This document shows, in pieces, positions 1-4,530 of a stretch of 15,365 nt of DNA (positions are counted from its first letter, which is position 1; each line of letters opens with the position of its first letter). The position numbers and the translations under genes were made by a program. Below the pieces are notes generated by a model, which saw nothing but the letters and a program-made list of their open reading frames with translations, did not search any database and was not told the origin of the DNA. Source of the stretch: an uncultured Mucilaginibacter sp. Its GTDB lineage: Bacteria; Bacteroidota; Bacteroidia; Sphingobacteriales; Sphingobacteriaceae. The stretch covers positions 1 through 15,365 of the forward strand of contig CAMLFI010000017.1 of NCBI GenBank assembly GCA_946479225.1. Direction: 5' to 3'.

Positions 1-601
1 AAGATGCACCTTGATTTACTATTTTTACAGCTACATTTCTAACAGTATCTTTTCCGTTAAGTACATTGCCGTTGTCTTTAAATGCAATTACACTAACATC
101 GCCATTTTTTAAACCGGGCGGAGTGTAATATATCTGTATCCCGAATTCAAACAAAACATTTACTCCTATTTTTACTTCTTTTTGCTCAATATTCCCCTGC
201 TCTTTAACTTGTGTAAAAAAGAGCATACTGTGGCTTAAAAAATCAATTTGACGTGCTGCCGGAATTGAAAGCGACACTACTAGTTGCTTGGAACTATTAG
301 GAGGTATGGTGATAGTATTTGACGATAGGCTTATCCATGAAGCATTAGATTCCGCAAGAGAGCCGGGCGGATAATATACTTTGGCACCAACCGAATCGCG
401 TTTAAAATCCTGCAAACGACCTACGAAATTTATCGCCTCGGATGATGAGTTGTGAAATGTAATAAGTTGAGAAACCGTCTTGCCGGGCTCACCCTTAAAA
501 AAGGCTCGCGACGGCGATACGGAAACAGATTGTGCGTAGGACAGTAAACTAAAGCCTAACAGTCCGGCGGTAATGGTTAGTGTTAAAGCTATATTCTTCA
601 T
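1..601 (-). CDS. PapD-like chaperone-type secreted protein, partial (C-terminus beyond the window)
   Basis: This gene begins with ATG at 601 and stays open to the left edge, giving 200 N-terminal residues. Residues 1-23 form a signal peptide ending SYA before Q24. The mature start reads SVSVSPSRAFFKGEPG, followed by beta-strand-rich sequence (LITFHNSSSEAINFVGRL around 46-63, SWISLSSNTITIPPNSSKQ around 88-106, HSMLFFTQVKEQ around 124-135). This is the Ig-like pattern of PapD/fimbrial-chaperone-type proteins: an Arg in the first strand, then a 'V.P..S..' strand before the second half. The gene lies 44 bp downstream of a DUF4402-type gene on the same strand, so the two are probably co-transcribed. 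DUF4402 proteins and chaperone-like proteins often neighbour each other in Bacteroidota. I infer a role in folding or export of surface subunits. It could instead be a structural Ig-like protein. I could not see an usher because the window ends. Confidence 0.75.
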   Translation of the reverse strand, partial: MKNIALTLTITAGLLGFSLLSYAQSVSVSPSRAFFKGEPGKTVSQLITFHNSSSEAINFVGRLQDFKRDSVGAKVYYPPGSLAESNASWISLSSNTITIPPNSSKQLVVSLSIPAARQIDFLSHSMLFFTQVKEQGNIEQKEVKIGVNVLFEFGIQIYYTPPGLKNGDVSVIAFKDNGNVLNGKDTVRNVAVKIVNQGAS

Positions 602-621
602 ATTGCGTCACTTTAAAAGAG

Positions 622-639
622 AACTAAATTCTTTTAGTT
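622..639. other. Small intercistronic inverted repeat
   Basis: A perfect 7-bp inverted repeat (AACTAAA, 4-nt spacer TTCT, TTTAGTT) sits in the 44-bp gap between the DUF4402-type gene and the chaperone-like gene. In RNA it would form a weak A/U-rich hairpin just after the upstream stop codon. It has no following U-tract, so it is not a convincing terminator. It could affect mRNA processing or be chance in AT-rich DNA. Confidence 0.3.
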
Positions 640-645
640 AAGTAG

Positions 646-1188
646 CTATAATTGGGTGGCGGTATAAACCAGTGTTGTGGTGTAAGTGTCGGCAACCTTG
701 CCTACCAAATTTGCCGCGGATGGAATTGTATAATTTACATTGTATATGGCACCTATACTTGGCGAAGCTGCGCTAACCAATGCCTGCGGTGAGGTTGATA
801 ATGCGGCTGGAGCATCAGTGCCTCCAACCCCTGATAACATACCGGTACGATTAACAGCTATATTAACTACATTAAGTGGAACCGGGGTTGAGTTACCTGC
901 GTTAACACTAAATGCGCCGCCGGCGGTTACCGTGATGTCATAACTTTGGGTGCTTATTACAGTAAAATGCGCTGTTTTTGAAACCGTTTTGCTGCCCGCA
1001 TAATCGGCTGCCGTTGTGTAAGTAAAAGATACATCAGGACTGGCGCTAAGGTCAATGGCAATTACGTCATTAAGCGTAATACTTAAATTTAAAGATGCAG
1101 TAACATCAGACAATTGCGCCTTAGCACTTTGGATGCCGACAAACAATGTTAAGGTGGCAATGGCAGCTAAAAATGATAACTTTTTCAT
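646..1188 (-). CDS. DUF4402-type secreted protein (putative surface or fimbria-like subunit)
   Basis: This encodes 180 residues from an ATG at 1188. Residues 1-24 are a signal peptide (hydrophobic core LAAIATLTLFVGI, cleavage after AKA). The mature part is small, low in charge and rich in Ala, Thr, Val and Ser. It has alternating beta strands such as ASLNLSITLNDVIAIDLSAS, FTVISTQSYDITVTAGGAF and an end strand DTYTTTLVYTATQL. This matches the DUF4402 family, whose members are secreted beta-sandwich proteins of unknown function that resemble fimbrial subunits. The downstream chaperone-like gene in the same orientation supports a surface-assembly role, but that is inference. No cysteine and no T9SS sorting tail are visible. 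The upstream intergenic region contains a palindrome and a repeated 12-mer that may regulate it. Confidence 0.75.
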   Translation of the reverse strand: MKKLSFLAAIATLTLFVGIQSAKAQLSDVTASLNLSITLNDVIAIDLSASPDVSFTYTTAADYAGSKTVSKTAHFTVISTQSYDITVTAGGAFSVNAGNSTPVPLNVVNIAVNRTGMLSGVGGTDAPAALSTSPQALVSAASPSIGAIYNVNYTIPSAANLVGKVADTYTTTLVYTATQL

Positions 1189-1208
1189 GGTTAATAAATT
1201 TAAATGAG

Positions 1209-1299
1209 ACTATAAGTTTTTACTTCTATAAATATTGTACTAATACGTTCGGTAAACAAAAAAGGAGTGTCACATAAAGATGTAACAACTATAAGTTTT
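1209..1299 (-). repeat. Repeated 12-mer upstream of the DUF4402-type operon
   Basis: ACTATAAGTTTT occurs at 1209-1220 and again at 1288-1299, reading AAAACTTATAGT on the minus strand, 79 bp apart. Both copies lie in the promoter region of the DUF4402-type gene. They could be paired regulator sites. The region is AT-rich, so chance is possible. Confidence 0.3.
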
Positions 1300-1402
1300 A
1301 TCAACTTACAGCTAATTAGTTGCGTTAAGTATAAAAACTTTAAAATAAAAGAGTTTTTTATAAGAGATGTGCCAGCAAACTCCTCACCGCTTACTAATTT
1401 GA

Positions 1403-1416
1403 TATACTTAAGTATA
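1403..1416. promoter_or_regulatory. 14-bp perfect palindrome, candidate operator
   Basis: TATACTTAAGTATA is a perfect 14-bp palindrome between the tRNA-Arg gene and the divergent DUF4402-type operon. It lies 28 bp before the tRNA -7 element and about 215 bp upstream of the DUF4402 start codon. Symmetry of this length suits a dimeric regulator, but no regulator is known for it. Confidence 0.35.
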
Positions 1417-1443
1417 GTATTAGGGGCACACAAGTAAATGTTT

Positions 1444-1451
1444 TATATTTG
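1444..1451 (+). promoter_or_regulatory. Bacteroidota -7 promoter element of tRNA-Arg
   Basis: TATATTTG matches the TAnnTTTG consensus of the Bacteroidota primary sigma factor exactly. It lies 9 bp before the tRNA 5' end, a spacing that places transcription start at or just before the mature tRNA. No clear TTG -33 element is visible at the expected distance. Confidence 0.6.
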
Positions 1452-1460
1452 CCGCTCATT

Positions 1461-1532
1461 GCTCCCGTAGTTCAACGGATAGAATTATGGTTTCCGGTAC
1501 CATCGATATGAGTTCGAATCTCGTCGGGAGCA
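1461..1532 (+). tRNA. tRNA-Arg(CCG)
   Basis: The full cloverleaf can be drawn. The acceptor stem is GCTCCCG (1461-1467) with CGGGAGC (1525-1531) and discriminator A1532. The D stem is GTTC (1470-1473) with GAAT (1482-1485). The anticodon stem is ATGGT (1487-1491) with ACCAT (1499-1503), around the loop TTCCGGT. The T arm is ATGAG-TTCGAAT-CTCGT (1508-1524). The anticodon is CCG (1494-1496), which reads the arginine codon CGG. The 3' CCA is not encoded, so it would be added after transcription. The gene is monocistronic, with its own -7 element and an intrinsic terminator directly behind it. Confidence 0.96.
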
Positions 1533-1533
1533 C

Positions 1534-1560
1534 AAAAAAGCCGCTAAGCGCGGCTTTTTT
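1534..1560 (+). terminator. Intrinsic terminator of tRNA-Arg
   Basis: A GC stem GCCGC (1540-1544) and GCGGC (1550-1554) with a 5-nt loop is followed by six Ts. It is preceded by a complementary A run that extends the stem. It starts right after the tRNA 3' end. Confidence 0.9.
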
Positions 1561-1622
1561 ATTTATCATTTCTGCCAAAACCTAATCTGCCAAAATCTGT
1601 TCTTATTAAAAACATAAACGTT

Positions 1623-1823
1623 ATGAACATTATGAAATTAGCCTTGGTAGGCGCGGCAGTAGTATATGGTGTTAACTATATCACCAAAAAAAGAGAAGAC
1701 GGGACCAGCATTTTAGATGATCTTACCCATAACGCTCCCGATTGGATGAATGAAGCCAAGCAGTTTGCAACTCAAACGGTAGATAACTTAAAGCAAAACT
1801 TTACCGAGAACCAGGCACGATGA
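1623..1823 (+). CDS. Small membrane-anchored hypothetical protein, YtxH-like
   Basis: This encodes 66 residues. The N-terminus (about residues 4-20, MKLALVGAAVVYGVNYI) is a single hydrophobic segment. It is followed by KKRED and a charged amphipathic helix with WMNEAKQFATQTVDNLKQNF at about 40-59. This layout resembles short YtxH-like proteins, but I cannot assign the family firmly. The ATG at 1623 is used here; a second ATG at 1632 would remove only three residues. The stop codon overlaps the start of the next gene (ATGA at 1820-1823), which supports both genes being real and translationally coupled. Function is unknown. It probably sits in the inner membrane with a cytoplasmic tail. Confidence 0.6.
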   Translation: MNIMKLALVGAAVVYGVNYITKKREDGTSILDDLTHNAPDWMNEAKQFATQTVDNLKQNFTENQAR

Positions 1824-2008
1824 ATAATTTCTTCAGAGGTATAATTGCAGCCTGGGGCGCTAAAAAGTTGGGAGGCGGATGCCTCTCAACTATCGTAATA
1901 TTTATTATAATATATACACTACTGGGCAAATGTGGTAACGATTCTAAGGCGGGAGATACGCGACCTGCCGCAAGTAAGACCACGGTTGCTATTTGTACCA
2001 CAAAATAA
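1820..2008 (+). CDS. Small single-pass membrane hypothetical protein
   Basis: This encodes 62 residues and starts within the ATGA overlap with the preceding gene. The N-terminus, MNNFFRGIIAAWGAKKLGGG, is a conserved-looking basic and glycine-rich segment. A strong transmembrane stretch follows (STIVIFIIIYTLLG, about 23-36), then a short polar tail with two cysteines (GKC and AIC). I do not recognise a named domain. The compact pair of tiny membrane genes suggests that the two products act together in the membrane, which is inference. The stop is only 5 bp from the stop of a convergent gene, and no terminator is visible between them. Confidence 0.6.
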   Translation: MNNFFRGIIAAWGAKKLGGGCLSTIVIFIIIYTLLGKCGNDSKAGDTRPAASKTTVAICTTK

Positions 2009-2013
2009 TCTGC

Positions 2014-2262
2014 TTAGCTTGCTTTTCCTTTATTTTCCCAGTGATCCTTAAACATCCCGTTAGGTAACGTTTTTAAAGTGCGTGCAAAGCGTTCGCCCTT
2101 TACGTTCCCGTTTTCATCCTTACGACCCACAAACAACAACACGGGCCTACCCTCTCCATCCGTTTTAAATACAACATCGGTTCTATCCAACTGAAATTCA
2201 AGTTTTGTATCAGGCGGATATACCTTGTCTAATAACCGCTGTAATCTTGCCCCAATTTTCAT
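2014..2262 (-). CDS. Conserved-looking small hypothetical protein
   Basis: I start this gene at the ATG at 2262 (82 residues, MKIGARLQRLLDKVYPPDTK...). The open frame extends to a TTG at 2292, but the ATG is the better start and is preceded by the purine-rich stretch AACAAAGG. The protein is soluble and highly charged, with no signal peptide. Its middle reads DGEGRPVLLFVGRKDENGN, a beta hairpin-like section, and its end reads MFKDHWENKGKAS. I do not recognise a family. It lies 60 bp downstream of the reductase gene on the same strand and could be read from the same transcript. Coding is supported by codon-like structure and lack of an alternative frame. Confidence 0.6.
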   Translation of the reverse strand: MKIGARLQRLLDKVYPPDTKLEFQLDRTDVVFKTDGEGRPVLLFVGRKDENGNVKGERFARTLKTLPNGMFKDHWENKGKAS

Positions 2263-2322
2263 AACCTTTGTTTTCTTAAATAACAAAGCCAATCAAAAAA
2301 GGGTTTCAAACAAAACAACATT

Positions 2323-2895
2323 TTATTCTTTATTATACTGCAATAACACAACACCGCTATTAAATTGCTGCACTTTAGCAAGCTGCATATCGGCTGGCTC
2401 CTTCATCTTACCAAACAGCGATTTACCTGTCCCTAAGATCACGGGATGTACCCACAGTATATACTCGTCTATAATACCTAATTTAATAAGGCCGCCAATC
2501 AGCTTACTGCTACCATAAATGATGATGTCGTTACCTTCCGATTTTTTCAGCCTGTATATTTCGCTACCCAAATTACCGCTTAACCGTATTGAGTTTTCCC
2601 AATTTAATTGTGTTATTGTACGCGAAAAGACCACCTTTTGCCGACTGTTCATCAAATCAGCAAATGCAAGATCCTCCCGCGGAAAAGAAAGGTCGCATTT
2701 AACCGCAGACCAATAAGCAGCCATGGCATTATAAGTTACCCGCCCTAACAATACTGTATCTGCACAGCTTAATTGCTTACTTTGCACCTCGGCCATTTCT
2801 ATCGTCCACCGGTTAAAGTGCCAGTCCAGCTCGCAGTTAGGCCCCGCCATAAAGCCGTCCAACGTAACATTAACAGATGCTATGAGTTTTCGCAT
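2323..2895 (-). CDS. Dihydrofolate reductase-family protein (RibD C-terminal-like domain)
   Basis: This encodes a 190-residue cytoplasmic protein spanning one RibD C-terminal/DHFR-like Rossmann-type domain. Visible motifs are SVNVTLDGFMAGP (7-19), LLGRVTY (49-55, the NADPH-binding GR.TY motif), IIIYGSSKLIGGL (124-136, glycine-rich cofactor loop) and EYILWVHPVILGTGKSLF (144-161). These are standard for the stand-alone YyaP/YwjB-like group, which probably uses NADPH. The substrate is generally unknown, and the group is distinct from FolA. It lies 12 bp downstream of the DoxX-like gene, so the two form an operon, with a GlxA-type regulator gene divergent to them. A function in small-molecule or redox stress detoxification is inference. 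Confidence 0.9.
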   Translation of the reverse strand: MRKLIASVNVTLDGFMAGPNCELDWHFNRWTIEMAEVQSKQLSCADTVLLGRVTYNAMAAYWSAVKCDLSFPREDLAFADLMNSRQKVVFSRTITQLNWENSIRLSGNLGSEIYRLKKSEGNDIIIYGSSKLIGGLIKLGIIDEYILWVHPVILGTGKSLFGKMKEPADMQLAKVQQFNSGVVLLQYNKE

Positions 2896-2907
2896 AAATG
2901 GCAGTGT

Positions 2908-3291
2908 TTATACGGCTGATGCCTTCAATTGCTTGCGATAGAAGATATACGCCAGCACGGCGGCTGTTAAAGGAACTAGCATAACGTACCACGGACTATC
3001 AGCCTTTGGAGCCATCATTATAGAATACGTTGCGCCTATCAGATCAAACATCAAACCTGCATATGCCCATTCTTTAATATGCGGAAAGCCTGGTATTAAA
3101 ATGGCAATTACACCAAGCGCTTTCGCGGTCCCTATAAAGGGTATAAAGTAGACAGGATAACCCAGGCCATTGTGCATTCCCTCGACAGCCAATGGCATAA
3201 CCAAAATATCAGGGATGGCCGAACCTAACATCATAAAGGCAAACAGGATGGTAAACACCCAGTATAAAATTTTAACGGTTTTTGTTTTCAT
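2908..3291 (-). CDS. DoxX-like four-helix membrane protein
   Basis: This encodes 127 residues with four predicted membrane helices (about 8-25, 46-67, 74-93 and 101-118). It has the DoxX-like pattern: FMMLGSAIPDIL after helix 1, YFIPFIGTAKALGVIAIL in helix 2, and an EWAYAGLMFDLIGATYS segment in helix 3. The length is typical of the DoxX-like family. Members are inner-membrane proteins linked to redox or quinone metabolism in some organisms, but their biochemistry is poorly defined. The gene leads a two-gene operon with the DHFR-family gene 12 bp behind. An exact TAnnTTTG element lies at 3319-3326 upstream on the same strand. The divergent neighbour is a GlxA-type activator or repressor, the likely controller of this operon (inference). 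Confidence 0.88.
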   Translation of the reverse strand: MKTKTVKILYWVFTILFAFMMLGSAIPDILVMPLAVEGMHNGLGYPVYFIPFIGTAKALGVIAILIPGFPHIKEWAYAGLMFDLIGATYSIMMAPKADSPWYVMLVPLTAAVLAYIFYRKQLKASAV

Positions 3292-3318
3292 CGCTTTAGT
3301 TTTAAATATTGTACGTTA

Positions 3319-3326
3319 CAAAAGTA
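3319..3326 (-). promoter_or_regulatory. -7 promoter element of the DoxX-like/reductase operon
   Basis: On the minus strand the sequence reads TACTTTTG, an exact match to TAnnTTTG, with its downstream edge 27 bp before the DoxX-like start codon. No TTG is found 17-23 bp upstream, so the promoter may need an activator. Confidence 0.45.
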
Positions 3327-3427
3327 CCCTGCTTAGCAGCGTGGAAGTAATGGGTAAATGCGACAAATTAAGGATGCGATTGCGCCTTAATGCAACCAGC
3401 TTAGTGTAATTGTGTAAACTTATTTGT

Positions 3428-3435
3428 TAAATTTG
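3428..3435 (+). promoter_or_regulatory. -7 promoter element of the GlxA-type regulator
   Basis: TAAATTTG matches TAnnTTTG exactly, 23 bp before the ATG. A TTG at 3410-3412 is 15 bp upstream, slightly closer than usual. The last bases of the element are part of the palindrome at 3433-3444. Confidence 0.45.
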
Positions 3436-3444
3436 GTATACCAA
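3433..3444. promoter_or_regulatory. 12-bp palindrome overlapping the regulator promoter
   Basis: TTGGTATACCAA is a perfect palindrome that overlaps the TTTG of the -7 element and the predicted transcription start of the regulator gene. A protein bound here would block transcription, so it is a candidate autorepressor site. AraC-family proteins more often use direct repeats, so the binding protein is uncertain. Confidence 0.4.
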
Positions 3445-3458
3445 CTGCAAAAACCTGT

Positions 3459-4433
3459 ATGAAACACATCTCTATTTTAGTGCCTTATGAAGCCGTCCCC
3501 GCGGCAATTGTCGATCCACGCTATATGTTCAGTACTATTAACCTATTTCTGAAAGAAATGGGCCGGGAGCCTGCTTTCATTATTGAATTAGTGGGACTTG
3601 ATAAACATGTGCCACTAAACGACGGAGTTTTTTCGGTTAATACGGATCGCCTTTGTAAAGACGTTTCAAAAACAGATATCATTATTATACCGGCCCTTTC
3701 CGGTAATATGGCGGCCGCTGTTGAAATGAATAAAGATTTTATACCCTGGATAGTTAAGCAGCAAAAACAAGGCGCTGAGGTGGTATCATTATGCCTGGGT
3801 GCTTTTCTGTTGGCGGCTACCGGCCTTTTAAATGGTAAAGAATGCTCCACGCACTGGCTGTTTGCCAACGAGTTTAGAGCGATGTTCCCGGAGGTAACTC
3901 TAACCGATGGCAGCATTATTACCGAAGTTGATGGTTTATATTCAAGTGGAGGCGCAGCATCTTACTGGAACCTGCTACTACACTTAATAGAAAAATATTC
4001 CGGGCGCGAAATGTCTATTCGGGCAAGTAAATTCTTCGCTATAGAAATAGACCGCAAAAGCCAGTCGCCATTTATTATGTTTAACGGGCAAAAAAAGCAC
4101 GAGGACGAGCCGATAAAAAAAGCGCAGGAGTTTATTGAACAAAACATCACAGAAAAAATATCCGTTGATGAACTGGCGTCTCGCTTTGCTATCGGTACGA
4201 GGCACTTTGCACGCCGGTTCAAAAAAGCAACCAACAACACACCTGCCGAATACATACAACGCGTTAAAATTGAGGCTGCCAAAAAAGAGTTAGAGAACAC
4301 CCGAAAAAACGTAAACGAGGTAATGTACGATATTGGATATCTGGATATTAAAACCTTCAGAACAGTTTTTAAAAAGATAACCGGGCTTTCTCCTATTGAC
4401 TATAAGCACAAATATAATAGAGGCGCTGCCTGA
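3459..4433 (+). CDS. GlxA-family transcriptional regulator (DJ-1/PfpI domain plus AraC HTH)
   Basis: This encodes 324 residues. Residues 1-190 form a DJ-1/PfpI (class I glutamine amidotransferase-like) domain. The nucleophile-elbow motif VVSLCLGAFLLAATGLL carries Cys112, followed by CSTHW with His132, as in GlxA-type regulators. The domain usually acts as a sensor rather than an enzyme. Residues about 220-320 form an AraC-type double helix-turn-helix: the first HTH is in ISVDELASRFAIGTRHFARR, the second in VNEVMYDIGYLDIKTFRTVF, followed by TGLSPIDYK. Length and order are canonical. The gene is divergent from the DoxX-like/DHFR-family operon with 167 bp between start codons, so it probably controls that operon and perhaps itself. 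The inducing signal is unknown. Confidence 0.93.
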   Translation: MKHISILVPYEAVPAAIVDPRYMFSTINLFLKEMGREPAFIIELVGLDKHVPLNDGVFSVNTDRLCKDVSKTDIIIIPALSGNMAAAVEMNKDFIPWIVKQQKQGAEVVSLCLGAFLLAATGLLNGKECSTHWLFANEFRAMFPEVTLTDGSIITEVDGLYSSGGAASYWNLLLHLIEKYSGREMSIRASKFFAIEIDRKSQSPFIMFNGQKKHEDEPIKKAQEFIEQNITEKISVDELASRFAIGTRHFARRFKKATNNTPAEYIQRVKIEAAKKELENTRKNVNEVMYDIGYLDIKTFRTVFKKITGLSPIDYKHKYNRGAA

Positions 4434-4490
4434 CAATTCTACTACAACGATGTAGCATTTTGCTCATGATCGGTTAATTACATTTAATGT

Positions 4491-4507
4491 GATAGGCCCT
4501 ATCTTTA
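4491..4507 (+). promoter_or_regulatory. Palindrome and weak -7 element before the MG2/plug gene
   Basis: GATAGG-C-CCTATC (4491-4503) is an inverted repeat of 6-bp arms around one base. It overlaps TATCTTTA (4500-4507), which matches TAnnTTTG at seven of eight positions. The start codon is 23 bp further on. No TTG is found at the right distance. The overlap suggests operator control, but the site is unproven. Confidence 0.35.
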
Positions 4508-4530
4508 CATAGACCAACTACATTCCTGTC

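Noticed and set aside
1200..1433. 77-codon open frame on the minus strand upstream of the DUF4402-type gene
   Set aside because: The frame is AT-rich with no domain, no start support and a composition unlike the neighbouring genes. It lies in the promoter region.
2263..2292. N-terminal extension of the small hypothetical gene from a TTG codon
   Set aside because: The ATG at 2262 gives a normal start with a purine-rich stretch before it, and the extra ten residues look like untranslated leader.
4442..4462. Hairpin CTACA-ACGA-TGTAG as the terminator of the GlxA-type regulator gene
   Set aside because: The stem is only 5 bp and the T run that follows is weak (CATTTTG), so it is not a convincing terminator.
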